This document shows positions 43,205-52,176 of a stretch of DNA of 64,000 nt, in pieces. The first letter of the stretch is position 1; each line of letters opens with the position of its first letter. A model generated the notes under the pieces. The model saw only the letters and a program-made list of their open reading frames with translations, searched no databases and had not been told where the DNA came from. This stretch comes from JAFMJV01 sp963814315 (GTDB taxonomy: Bacteria > Chloroflexota > Limnocylindria > Limnocylindrales > CSP1-4): assembly GCA_963814315.1 (NCBI GenBank), contig CAWFCG010000003.1, positions 806,001-870,000 of the forward strand. Reading direction: 5' to 3'. A program made the translations under genes and the position numbers.

Positions 43205-43823
43205 TTTCGCTCAGCGCGGCCGAGAAGGCCTTGGCCGGACGCTCGCCGCGGTCGAGCCGGACGGCGTAGTCGGCCACGAAGGCCGCGAAGTCGGCATCAT
43301 CGGCAGCCAGTTCCAGAGCGTCGTGCACAGCGTCGTCGTCTTCGACGGCGGGGCGCTCCAACAGCGTCACCTCGGACTCCAGGCTATCGGGGTCGATGCT
43401 GCCAGCGGGAGCCAGGATGACCGCGGCGGCATGAAGGTGCTCGGCCGCCGCCTGGGCCTGGCTCAGTGCTTCGCCGTCCAGCTCGGCGCTCACGACCAGC
43501 ACTCGGCAGTCGGCAAGCTCACGCATGCCTTGCTCCACGTCGGCACCATCGAGTCTGGGCAATGGACGCTGGCCCTTGGCCTGCCCCAGCAGTGGCGTGC
43601 GCGTGGACGGATCTCGACGGAGTCCGCTGTGACCGACGCCGGCTCGACCCAGCTCGACGACGATGCGGTCCCCCTCCGGATCATCGCCGATGCTGCCCAC
43701 CATCTCCACTTCGGCTCCCTTGCGCGCCGCAGCCAATGCCAGCTCGACCGCCAGGCCACCGGGTGCCAGCTCACCATCCGGCTCTGGGCGGTAGACGTGG
43801 GGGCGACCCAGCACCACGATCAT
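43179..43823 (-). CDS. Truncated PfkB-like protein
   Basis: 214 residues. The first half matches the N-terminal substrate-binding part of ribokinase/PfkB sugar kinases: LAPGGLAVELALAAARKGAE, GSIGDDPEGDRIVVELGRAG and a beta-alpha pattern after it. The C-terminal half, where the family has the catalytic GAGD motif and ATP site, is replaced by an acidic helical stretch (EDDDAVHDALELAADDADFA, AFVADYAVRLDRGERPAKAF). Usual length is about 300. It may be a degenerate, non-catalytic homolog. It sits between an M16 peptidase and the deacetylase. Confidence 0.6.
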   Translation of the reverse strand: MIVVLGRPHVYRPEPDGELAPGGLAVELALAAARKGAEVEMVGSIGDDPEGDRIVVELGRAGVGHSGLRRDPSTRTPLLGQAKGQRPLPRLDGADVEQGMRELADCRVLVVSAELDGEALSQAQAAAEHLHAAAVILAPAGSIDPDSLESEVTLLERPAVEDDDAVHDALELAADDADFAAFVADYAVRLDRGERPAKAFSAALSESAWEPALE

Positions 43824-43851
43824 CTGGCCGCGACCGTGGTCGTAGAGACGC

Positions 43852-43884
43852 GCAGCAACGTGGAGAGGTGCAGCAACGTGGAGA
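43852..43884. repeat. 15-bp tandem repeat, 18-bp period
   Basis: gcagcaacgtggaga occurs at 43852-43866 and 43870-43884, in the gap between the M16 gene stop and the PfkB-like start. Probably a local duplication. Confidence 0.6.
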
Positions 43885-43895
43885 CACGCATCGCG

Positions 43896-45302
43896 CTACC
43901 CGTCGGCATCGGCTTCGAAGCCGTCGTCATGGACGACCTCGACCGTCGCGTAGTCGGCCGCCCGTAGCGCCGCCTCGAACCTGGCGACATCACCGACCAC
44001 GACGATGGACGCCGCGTCGGGATGGATGTGGGTCTCTGCGGCGACCGTCACATCCGCCACCGACACCGCCGCGATACTGGGTCGGTAGCGATCCAGCTCG
44101 TCATCGGGTAGACCGCCGATGATCAGGCCGGCGAGCGCGTCGGCCACCTGGGCCGAAGTCTCGAAGCGGAGCGGGAACACCCCCACCAGGTAGTCGCGCG
44201 CAGCAGCCAGCTCATCAGGCTCGACTGGCGCCTCGCGCACTCGCGCCAGCTCGGCCATGATGTCGGCGATGGCGGGAGCCGTGACGTCCGACTCCACCGC
44301 GCAGCGCACCGCGAATGGACCCGCCGCACGACGCATCTCGAAGCCGGAGCTGACCCCATAGGTATACCCACGTTCCTCGCGTAGCAGCCGGTTCAGGCGC
44401 GAGTTGAACAGCCCACCGAGGAGGGCGTTGGTCACCGACAGAGCATGGAAATCATCGATGCGGCGTGGTGTACCGACGTGTCCGATGCGGATCTCCGATT
44501 GCGGGGCACCAGGGCGATCGATCAGGACCACACGTCGTCCCCCCGCGCCCGTGTCTGGCGCGATGGCCGTTGCCCGCGGCGCCGGCTCCGACGCCCAGGC
44601 GCCGAACGTGTCGGCGACGATATCCTCGAGCGGGAGGCCCGCCAGGTCGCCACAGACCACCAGGGTGCACGACTCTGGTCGCAGCAGTCTTCGGTGGCGC
44701 GCCGCGACGAGATCGCGGTCCAGGGCACCGACCGTCTCCTCGACGCCGCCGGGCGGGCGCGCATACGGCACCCCCGCGGCATAGATGACGTTGGGGAAGG
44801 CCATCTCAGCCCGGCGACGGGGATCGGCCATGACCTGACGGAGGTCATTGAGCCGCTCATCTCGCAGCCGCTCCACCTCGCGAGCTGGGAAGCTCGGCTG
44901 CAGCGCCATCTCCGCGAAGAGCGTCATGGCCTGCGCCAGATGTGTTCGCGGCACCTCCAGGTGAAGCGCCAGGCTGTCCCATCCGGCAGCCGCGCCCATC
45001 TCCGCCCCCAGGCGCTCACTGGCCTCGACGAACGCGATCGCGTCACGAACAGTGGTGCCCTCGGACATGGCGCGGGCAGCCAGGACCGTCACACCCGCCT
45101 GTTGCGGCTCCTCGCTGGTCGCACCGCCGCCGGCATCGCCACGGACCAGCAGCTGCGCCTGCAGCAACGGCCGACCCGGGACATGGGCACGCACCAGCGT
45201 GAGGCCGTTGTCCAGGCGCGTCCGCTCGAAGTCGGGGAAGTCGTAGGGGCGTGGCTCACCCGGCGCTGGGCGCTGATCAAGGACGGTGAGGCGGTCGTTC
45301 AT
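43896..45302 (-). CDS. M16-family peptidase homolog, non-catalytic
   Basis: 468 residues with the M16 (pitrilysin-like) fold: RTRLDNGLTLVRAHVPGRPL at the start, RGYTYGVSSGFEMRRAAGPF and FSSRLxxxLREERGYxYG-like motif in GGLFNSRLNRLLREERGYTY. The zinc motif HxxEH is missing: the equivalent stretch is QQAGVTVLAARAM. In two-subunit M16 enzymes one chain is catalytic and the other, with an R/Y pair in the C-terminal half, binds substrate; this gene fits the second role. ATG 45302 overlaps the catalytic subunit stop (ATGA). Confidence 0.88.
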   Translation of the reverse strand: MNDRLTVLDQRPAPGEPRPYDFPDFERTRLDNGLTLVRAHVPGRPLLQAQLLVRGDAGGGATSEEPQQAGVTVLAARAMSEGTTVRDAIAFVEASERLGAEMGAAAGWDSLALHLEVPRTHLAQAMTLFAEMALQPSFPAREVERLRDERLNDLRQVMADPRRRAEMAFPNVIYAAGVPYARPPGGVEETVGALDRDLVAARHRRLLRPESCTLVVCGDLAGLPLEDIVADTFGAWASEPAPRATAIAPDTGAGGRRVVLIDRPGAPQSEIRIGHVGTPRRIDDFHALSVTNALLGGLFNSRLNRLLREERGYTYGVSSGFEMRRAAGPFAVRCAVESDVTAPAIADIMAELARVREAPVEPDELAAARDYLVGVFPLRFETSAQVADALAGLIIGGLPDDELDRYRPSIAAVSVADVTVAAETHIHPDAASIVVVGDVARFEAALRAADYATVEVVHDDGFEADADG

Positions 45303-46585
45303 GCCGCGGCCTCCTCGGTGGTGCGTGGGACGTAGGTGATGGTGGCGCGCTCTCCGCCGAAGACGGACGCACACGCATCTCGTACCGCCTCGGCATCGAC
45401 GGCCAGATAGCGGCCCAGTTGCTCATTGACCAGCTCGGGTCGGTCGAAATAGGTGGTGTACATCGAGAGCCGGTCGGCGACCTCATCCATGTGCGAGAGG
45501 GCAGACATCTCCGACGACTCGATGAGCGCATGGGCCCGCGCCAGCTCATCGTCGGTCACGACCTCACGAGTCATCCGTCGAAGCTCCTCGTCCAGCATGG
45601 ACTCGACCGTGGCGATGTCCACCTCCGGCCGGGCCGTGACCCAGCCCGCCGCGATCGAGGCGCCCGCGACCAACGGCAGCGCGAAGAACGCCACATCCTG
45701 GGCGGCCTGCTCGGCCCGCAGCAGCCGCTGGTGCAAACGGCTGCCACGACCACCCGCGAGGATCTGAGTGGCAACCTCGAGCGCGTCAAACTCAGGCGTG
45801 CCGAAGGCGGGGCAGCGGTAGCCCACGTGGACACGCTCAAGGGGAACATCGTCGGACACCTGTTCGCGAACGGACACCAGGGGGGTAAGGGGCGGCCGCC
45901 GGAAGACGGGCAACGCCTCGTTGGGACCGATGGGCCCGAAGTAGCGCTCGGCCGCTTCGATGACGGGCGCTTCGTCGATGTCGCCGGCCACGGTCAGCAC
46001 CGCGTTGTTGGGAACGTAGTAGGTTCGAAAGAACGACGCCACGTCCTCCAGGCTCGCCGCGTCCAGGTCTTCCATCGAACCGATCGGCGTGTGGTGATAG
46101 GGGTGGCCGGCTGGGAACACCGCCGCCATGAGTTTCTCGTAGAAGGAGCCATAGGGGCGGTTGTCATACGACTGCCGCTTCTCGTTCTTGACCACGTCAC
46201 GCTGGTTGTCGAGGTTGTCCTGCGACATGGCATCGAGCAACGTCGCCATACGGTCCGCCTCCAGCCACAGTCCCAGCTCCAGCTGGTGGGATGGGAGCGT
46301 CTCGAAGTAGTTGGTGCGGTCGAAGTAGGTCGTGGCGTTGAGCACGCCACCGGCACCCTGCACGATGGCGAGGTGTTCGGCCTTGGCCACATGCCGGCTA
46401 CCCTGGAACATGAAGTGCTCGAAGAGATGGGCGAAGCCGGTCTTGCCTGGCTGCTCGTGCTTGGAGCCGACGTCGTACCACAGGTTGATGGCGACGACGG
46501 GCGCCACGCGGTCGGGGGCGATGACCAGGCGCAAACCATTGGCCAGCGTGTGCTGGCTGAAGCGGACTCGGGGCCTGTCGTTCAC
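45299..46585 (-). CDS. M16-family zinc peptidase, catalytic
   Basis: About 428 residues. The inverted zinc motif HLFEHFMFQG carries two His and the catalytic Glu; the third ligand Glu lies about 75 residues on, in the DVVKNEKRQS region. VRFSQHTLANGLRLVIAPDR is the usual N-terminal beta strand. The gene is coupled to its non-catalytic partner by a 4-bp overlap, so they probably form a heterodimer for degrading peptides. The start is uncertain: GTG 46585 or TTG 46621, which lies just after the carB stop; neither has a good ribosome binding site, so it may be coupled to carB translation. Confidence 0.9.
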   Translation of the reverse strand: MNDRPRVRFSQHTLANGLRLVIAPDRVAPVVAINLWYDVGSKHEQPGKTGFAHLFEHFMFQGSRHVAKAEHLAIVQGAGGVLNATTYFDRTNYFETLPSHQLELGLWLEADRMATLLDAMSQDNLDNQRDVVKNEKRQSYDNRPYGSFYEKLMAAVFPAGHPYHHTPIGSMEDLDAASLEDVASFFRTYYVPNNAVLTVAGDIDEAPVIEAAERYFGPIGPNEALPVFRRPPLTPLVSVREQVSDDVPLERVHVGYRCPAFGTPEFDALEVATQILAGGRGSRLHQRLLRAEQAAQDVAFFALPLVAGASIAAGWVTARPEVDIATVESMLDEELRRMTREVVTDDELARAHALIESSEMSALSHMDEVADRLSMYTTYFDRPELVNEQLGRYLAVDAEAVRDACASVFGGERATITYVPRTTEEAAA

Positions 46586-46623
46586 GACGACACGACCATC
46601 AGGACGGTGGGCATCGTCCAATC

Positions 46624-49600
46624 CTAGCGGGGAAGTGGCGCTCTGCCCTGTTCCGCCCGCCCCAGCCAGGCATCGAGCGAACGAACGTCGCCGATGCGTG
46701 CCTGCGCGGCAGGTTCGAGGGAATGCGCCGCGGCGATGGCGCTGTCCATCGTCGTCATGCACAGGACGCCTTCGGCGATGGCGGCGTGGCGGATGGCGGC
46801 GGCATCCAGGATGGCACCGGCACGCGGCATGGGCGTGTTGATGATGATGGCCACCTCGCCACTGGCGATAACGTCGAGGACACCCGGAAGCTCGCTGCCA
46901 TGGTTACCTACCAGCGCGACCTCACTGACCGTGTGACCATGCGATCGAAGTGCCGCTGCCGTACCTGGCGTGGCCACGAAGCGGTAGCCCGCGGCCGCCA
47001 GGGCCGCACCCAGCTCGCCGACACGAGCCTCATCGCGCGGAGCCACCGAGATCAGGGCAGCGGCGCCATCGGGGCCCGGCAGCGGTGGACGCAACGCGGC
47101 GGACAAGAGGGCTTTGGCGAGCGCGACTCGAGCGTCCTCATGCACGCCGATGACCTCGCCGGTCGATTGCATGCCGGGGCCAAGGCTGGGATCGACGCCG
47201 CGAAGCTTGGCCGTGGAGAACACCGGCGCCTTGACGGCCACGAACGGCGGCTCCGGCAAGAGACCGTCGCCCCAGCCCAGCTCCGCCAATGAAGCCCCGC
47301 CCGCGACGCGTGTCGCCAGCGCCACCAGCGGCACTCCCGTGACCTTGGAGATGAACGGCACCGTGCGGCTGGCGCGCGGGTTGACCTCAAGGATGTAGAC
47401 GCCATCGTCGCGCACGATGAACTGGGCATTGACCAGGCCGCGCACGCCGATCTCCAGACAGATCCGGCGCATGGCGTCGACGATCAGGCCCTGGTCGGCC
47501 CGGCTCAACTGCTGAGGCGGGAAGAAGGCGGTACTGTCGCCGGAGTGGACGCCGGCTCGTTCGACGTGTTCCATCAGCCCCGGGATGAGCACCTTGGTGC
47601 CATCGGTGACGGCGTCGATGTCGACCTCCAGGCCTTCAAGGTAGGCGTCGATCCGAACAGGCCGATCCTCGGTCACGATGGTGGCGGCTGCCAACTGACG
47701 CGCCAGGTCGTCGGGGCCATAGCAGAAGTCGATGGCGAGGCCGCCGATGACGAAGGACGGCCGCACCAGGACGGGATAGCCGATCGCGTCGGCCACGGCC
47801 AACGCCTCATCGAGTGACGACGCCATCCCGCCACGCGGCTGCGGGATGCCCAGCGTATCGACCATGCCGGCAAAGCGCGTGCGCTCCTCGGTACGGTCGA
47901 TGGCCTCGACATCGATACCCGGCAGTCGCACCCCAGCTGCCTCCAGCATCGGTGCCAGGTTCAGCGGTGTCTGGCCACCGAAGCCGATCAGGGCCGGCAA
48001 TGGCTCCTCCCCTTCGGGCGTCTCAGCCGCGATGACCTCCAGCACGCTCTCATCATCGAGTGGCTCGAAGTACAAGCGCGACGAGGCATCGAAGTCGGTC
48101 GACACCGTCTCAGGATTGGAGTTGATCATGACCGCCGCGTGGCCATCTTCGCGAAGGGTCTGGGCTGCCTGCACGGCGCAGTAGTCGAACTCGATACCCT
48201 GGCCGATGCGCACCGGGCCGGAGCCGATGACCAGGGCCGCCGGACGGGCCACCGGGAGCGCCTCGGGCGGCGAGCCGGCAGCAGCATAGGTGGCGTAGAA
48301 GTAGGGCGTCTCAGCGGCGAACTCAGCGGCGCAGGTATCGACCATGGCGAAGCCGGGACGAAGCCCGAGGTCGTGGCGACGAGTCCTGACAGCGACCGCA
48401 CCCAAACCCGTCAGGGCACCGATGTCACGGTCACTGAAGGAGGCGCGTTTGGCCGAGACCAGGAGGCCATCGGTGAGCTGCTGGCCCTCATCGCGTAGGC
48501 GACGCTCCAGATCGGCGAGCCGTTCCATCTCAGACAGGAACCACGACGCGATACCGGTGACACGCCCGATGTCGGCTGCCGCCACACCACGCCGCAGCAG
48601 GGCCAGCACACGCCAGAGCCGCGAATCGGAGGGAGCGGTGAAGCGCGCCATCAGCGTCGCCCTGGACGCCGGTCTTGCCTCGGGTCCGCCATCGACGACG
48701 AGGCCGTCAGCGCTCATCAGCACGTCTGCGAACGCTTCCTCATGTCGGATCGTCCCCTCCGGGATGGCTGCATGCTCGCCGCCGCGGATGCCCGCCGCCC
48801 ACCCGGCCAGCACATCGAGCGTGGGCCACCACGCCCGATCCTCAGCCAGGAACCCGGCACCGGCCTGCTCAAGACCGCGGAGCGCCTTGTTGAGCGCGGA
48901 CCCGAAAGTGCGGTCGATGGCCATGACCTCCCCGGTCGCCTTCATCTGAGACCCCAGCCCGCGATCGGCTCCGGGGAACTTGTCGAATGGAAAGCGCGGC
49001 AGCTTCACCACCACGTAGTCGAGCGCCGGTTCGAAAGCCGCCACCGTGGTACCGGTGATGGCGTTGGGGATCTCGTCGAGTCGTCGCCCGATGGCGATCT
49101 GGGCGGCCACGCGCGCGATGGGGTAACCGGTCGCCTTGGAGGCCAGCGCTGACGAGCGACTCACGCGGGGGTTGACCTCGATGACCGCGTACTCGCTCGA
49201 ATCGGGCGACAGCGCGAACTGCACGTTGCAGCCGCCCTCGACACCCAGGGCGCGGATGATGTCGAGCGCGGCCGTCCGCAGCCGCTGGTGGACCGGGTCG
49301 GGCAGGGTCTGCACCGGCGCCACCACGATGGAATCCCCGGTGTGCACGCCGAGGGGGTCCACATTCTCCATCGAGCACACCGCGATGCAGGTGTCAGCGG
49401 CATCGCGCATGACCTCATACTCGATCTCCTGCCAGCCGGTGAGGTACTGCTCCACCATCACCTGCCCGATGGGGCTGAGGCGCAGGCCGGCACGGACACG
49501 CTCGTCGAACGCTTGTCGGGTCTCGACGATGCCACCGCCGGTGCCGCCTAGCGTGAACGCCGGGCGCACGATGGCCGGCAGGCCGATGCCCTCGAAGGCA

Positions 49601-50082
49601 CGCTCGGCGGCAGCCGCACGCTCGACCTCTGTGGCGCCCTCGACGATGGCCGAAGGGGCATACGGCTGGCCGATCGAGTCGAGCAGGTCACGAAAGCGCT
49701 CACGGTCTTCGGCCCTCTCGATGGCCTCGATGGGCGTACCCAGGATGCGCGTCCCGGTCCGCTCCAGGACGCCGGCCCGCGCCACCTCCATGACCAGGTT
49801 CAGGCCAGTCTGGCCACCCAGACTGGCGAGGATGCCATCGGGCTGCTCGATCTCCAGGATCCGTTCGACCGAGGCCACCGTCAGCGGCTCGAGGTAGACC
49901 ACGTCGGCGACCCCCGGGTCGGTCATGATGGTGGCCGGGTTGGAGTTCAGCAGGATGGTGCGGATGCCCTCTTCGCGAAGGGCGCGGCAGGCCTGCGTGC
50001 CGGCATAGTCGAACTCGGCAGCCTGGCCGATGACGACGGGGCCGGAGCCGATGATGAGGATGGACCGCGGCCGTTCGGTCAT
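46624..50082 (-). CDS. carB: Carbamoyl-phosphate synthase large subunit
   Basis: 1152-residue large subunit making carbamoyl phosphate from bicarbonate, ammonia and two ATP for arginine and pyrimidines. It has the internal duplication of ATP-grasp halves: SILIIGSGPVVIGQAAEFDY begins the first and ALVIGSGPVRIGQGIEFDYC the second; GGTGGGIVETRQAF, NVQFALSPDSSEYAVIEVNP and GLVNAQFIVRDDGVYILEVN are nucleotide sites. The C-terminal allosteric domain ends the chain. Length is slightly above the usual 1070. It overlaps carA by 4 bp (ATGA). Confidence 0.97.
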   Translation of the reverse strand: MTERPRSILIIGSGPVVIGQAAEFDYAGTQACRALREEGIRTILLNSNPATIMTDPGVADVVYLEPLTVASVERILEIEQPDGILASLGGQTGLNLVMEVARAGVLERTGTRILGTPIEAIERAEDRERFRDLLDSIGQPYAPSAIVEGATEVERAAAAERAFEGIGLPAIVRPAFTLGGTGGGIVETRQAFDERVRAGLRLSPIGQVMVEQYLTGWQEIEYEVMRDAADTCIAVCSMENVDPLGVHTGDSIVVAPVQTLPDPVHQRLRTAALDIIRALGVEGGCNVQFALSPDSSEYAVIEVNPRVSRSSALASKATGYPIARVAAQIAIGRRLDEIPNAITGTTVAAFEPALDYVVVKLPRFPFDKFPGADRGLGSQMKATGEVMAIDRTFGSALNKALRGLEQAGAGFLAEDRAWWPTLDVLAGWAAGIRGGEHAAIPEGTIRHEEAFADVLMSADGLVVDGGPEARPASRATLMARFTAPSDSRLWRVLALLRRGVAAADIGRVTGIASWFLSEMERLADLERRLRDEGQQLTDGLLVSAKRASFSDRDIGALTGLGAVAVRTRRHDLGLRPGFAMVDTCAAEFAAETPYFYATYAAAGSPPEALPVARPAALVIGSGPVRIGQGIEFDYCAVQAAQTLREDGHAAVMINSNPETVSTDFDASSRLYFEPLDDESVLEVIAAETPEGEEPLPALIGFGGQTPLNLAPMLEAAGVRLPGIDVEAIDRTEERTRFAGMVDTLGIPQPRGGMASSLDEALAVADAIGYPVLVRPSFVIGGLAIDFCYGPDDLARQLAAATIVTEDRPVRIDAYLEGLEVDIDAVTDGTKVLIPGLMEHVERAGVHSGDSTAFFPPQQLSRADQGLIVDAMRRICLEIGVRGLVNAQFIVRDDGVYILEVNPRASRTVPFISKVTGVPLVALATRVAGGASLAELGWGDGLLPEPPFVAVKAPVFSTAKLRGVDPSLGPGMQSTGEVIGVHEDARVALAKALLSAALRPPLPGPDGAAALISVAPRDEARVGELGAALAAAGYRFVATPGTAAALRSHGHTVSEVALVGNHGSELPGVLDVIASGEVAIIINTPMPRAGAILDAAAIRHAAIAEGVLCMTTMDSAIAAAHSLEPAAQARIGDVRSLDAWLGRAEQGRAPLPR

Positions 50083-51254
50083 GATCGAGCGGAGCCGGCG
50101 TGGGCACGGACGTGCCCCAGGAACCGATCGAACACCTCGGCTGCGTCGAGGGGGCCGGGCGAGCCTTCGGGGTGGTACTGGACCGTCTCGATGGGCAGCG
50201 CGTGATGGCGCAGACCCTCGACGCTGCCGTCGTTGAGGTTCCGTTGGCTCACGAAGAAGCCCGACGCGGCTGGGAGCGAGTCGGCCACGACCTCCACCTC
50301 GTGGTTCTGGGCCGTGACCGTGACCCGGCCTGACACCTCGTCACGGACCGGGTGATTGGCAGCGTGATGACCGAAGCGCAGTCGCTGCGTGGCCGCGCCG
50401 GCGGCACGAGCTACGATCTGATGGCCCAGGCAGATCCCCAGAAGCGGGCGTCCATCGGCGACGATCGCGCGCGCCAGCGCTACCTGCGCCGTGAGTACGC
50501 CCGGATCCCCAGGCCCCGGCGAGATGACCACACCGGCGACATCAGCAGCCAGCACCTGCTCGGCGGCGGCGGTATGTGGCAACACGCGAACGCGCGCGCC
50601 GCGTCGATGGAGGGCTCGGATGATGTTGGTCTTCAGGCCCAGATCGATGACCGCCACCACCGGCCCGCGGTCACCGACCTCATACGGACCGTTGGCCGAG
50701 ACCTGCGAGACGAAGTCCTGGTCCTCCCACCTGGGCACCTCTAGGGCCCACGCCACGGCCGTGATGGCGTCGGTCTCGCCGGGCGCCGTGATCACGCCAC
50801 GCAACGATCCGCTTTCACGCAGGTGTCGCGCCAGGGTGCGGGTATCAAGACCGGCCATGGCCGGGATCCGATGCGAGCGCAGCAGATGCACGATCTGGCG
50901 TGCCTTGCTCAACACACCGGCGGTGGCATGGCCGACGACCAGGCCGCTGAGCCAGGGACGCTCCGACTGGTCGTCGTCAGCGAACCGACCGTGGTTACCG
51001 ATGAGCGGGAACGTCATCACCACCACCTGTCCGGCATAGCTGGGGTCGGTGCAGACCTCCTGGTAACCGGTCTGGGAGGTATTGACCACGAAGTCACCGC
51101 CACCGCGGACCGGCGCGCCAAAAGCCACACCGGCAAAGACCGTGCCATCCTCCAGCGCCAGCAGGCAGGGCCCACTACTGCCGATGCGTGGGTCGACGAC
51201 CGCGTCAGGGGGTAGGGGCAATGACGAGACCAGTGTCGGTGCTACGGGGGACAT
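50079..51254 (-). CDS. carA: Carbamoyl-phosphate synthase small subunit
   Basis: About 391-residue glutamine amidotransferase subunit that feeds ammonia to CarB. N-terminal CPSase_sm domain: LALEDGTVFAGVAFG, VVNTSQTGYQEVCTDPSYAG, FPLIGNHGRF. C-terminal class I GATase: SPGPGDPG, the nucleophile Cys in LLGICLGHQIVARAAG and the His-Glu pair in QYHPEGSPGPLDAAE. ATG 51254 has aggaga about 9 nt upstream and is preferred to the nearby GTG and TTG. First gene of the carAB-M16 run. Confidence 0.96.
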   Translation of the reverse strand: MSPVAPTLVSSLPLPPDAVVDPRIGSSGPCLLALEDGTVFAGVAFGAPVRGGGDFVVNTSQTGYQEVCTDPSYAGQVVVMTFPLIGNHGRFADDDQSERPWLSGLVVGHATAGVLSKARQIVHLLRSHRIPAMAGLDTRTLARHLRESGSLRGVITAPGETDAITAVAWALEVPRWEDQDFVSQVSANGPYEVGDRGPVVAVIDLGLKTNIIRALHRRGARVRVLPHTAAAEQVLAADVAGVVISPGPGDPGVLTAQVALARAIVADGRPLLGICLGHQIVARAAGAATQRLRFGHHAANHPVRDEVSGRVTVTAQNHEVEVVADSLPAASGFFVSQRNLNDGSVEGLRHHALPIETVQYHPEGSPGPLDAAEVFDRFLGHVRAHAGSARS

Positions 51255-51335
51255 CACCAAGCTTTCTCCTGACTGGCCTCACGGGACCCGGCGACCGGCC
51301 TCACCGGACCAGATGTGCAAGAGGCGTCAAGCGTA

Positions 51336-52115
51336 CTATGGCTCGATCGTCGGCAGCACCGCGTGGATCCGCGGGCCGATGAGCTCCACCCAACCGGCGT
51401 ACTGCTTGGGCGTGCCGTAGGGCCCCTCGTCGATGACCAGGCTGGGATCAGCGGCAGCCAGGTCGTTGACCGACGAGATGTCGATGTAGCCGATGCCCCG
51501 CGCGGCAGCTGCCGCAGCGAGGATGCCGTTGAGCTCCTCCACAGCGGCATGCCCTTCCTCGCTGTGGCCGAAGGAAACGCCCCAGTCCGTGAGCGTGTGG
51601 TCGGGCGTGCCGATGGCGAAGATCCGCTCCGGTGGCAGGATGGTCAGGAGCTCGTCGAAGATGGTCGCCACGTTCTGGCGATAGAAGGACGTGTCCCGGG
51701 AGAAGATGTCGTTGACGCCCACCTGCAGGGTGACCACGTCCGGCTCCAGCGAGGCCACCTGTCCCAGCTGCTCCTCCACCACCAGGCCGCTTGTGTGGCT
51801 CTGCTCGGCCAGGTTCCAGAGGATGACATGGACGCCGCCTCGCTCCATGGCCTCCACCAGCTGCGACGGCCAGCTGTCTCGTCGCGGAGCGCTCGTCGCG
51901 GTGCCATAGGTGTAGCCGTCGCCCAGCGTGACCAGGCGGATGGGCTCCCCGTACGCGGGCGCCGCAGCCGTGGGCGAAGCCGCCTGCGCCAGCTCGCTCG
52001 AGGCGGCCGCTGGCGAGGCTTGTCGGGAGGCTGTTGAGGGCCCTGAGCCAGCGCACGCTGCCAGTGACAACGCGACGACCAACCACCAGGCGAGGGACCG
52101 TTTCACTCTTGACAT
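51336..52115 (-). CDS. SGNH-fold lipoprotein lacking catalytic residues
   Basis: 259 residues. A lipoprotein signal ends in LVVALSLAACAG (lipobox LAAC), followed by a Ser/Ala-rich linker. The rest is an SGNH/GDSL hydrolase fold: block I reads VTLGDGYTYG where the family has GDSxxxG, block III VGVNDIFSRD keeps the Asn, and block V reads DEGPYGTPKQYAGW where DxxHP is expected. Thus both the nucleophilic Ser and the catalytic His are replaced. It may be a carbohydrate-binding or regulatory relative. Start: ATG 52115; a TATGCT box lies only 3 nt upstream, so GTG 52106 (VKRSLAWW) could be the real start of a leaderless message. Confidence 0.8.
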   Translation of the reverse strand: MSRVKRSLAWWLVVALSLAACAGSGPSTASRQASPAAASSELAQAASPTAAAPAYGEPIRLVTLGDGYTYGTATSAPRRDSWPSQLVEAMERGGVHVILWNLAEQSHTSGLVVEEQLGQVASLEPDVVTLQVGVNDIFSRDTSFYRQNVATIFDELLTILPPERIFAIGTPDHTLTDWGVSFGHSEEGHAAVEELNGILAAAAAARGIGYIDISSVNDLAAADPSLVIDEGPYGTPKQYAGWVELIGPRIHAVLPTIEP

Positions 52116-52176
52116 TGGAGCATACCCCGCATCGCTCCATGCCCCATCCGGGGCGGCCGACGGTGGCCCGGGCGCC

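Noticed and set aside
45419..46627. 402-codon plus-strand frame opposite the M16 peptidase
   Set aside because: No family match; the catalytic HLFEH frame on the minus strand is real.
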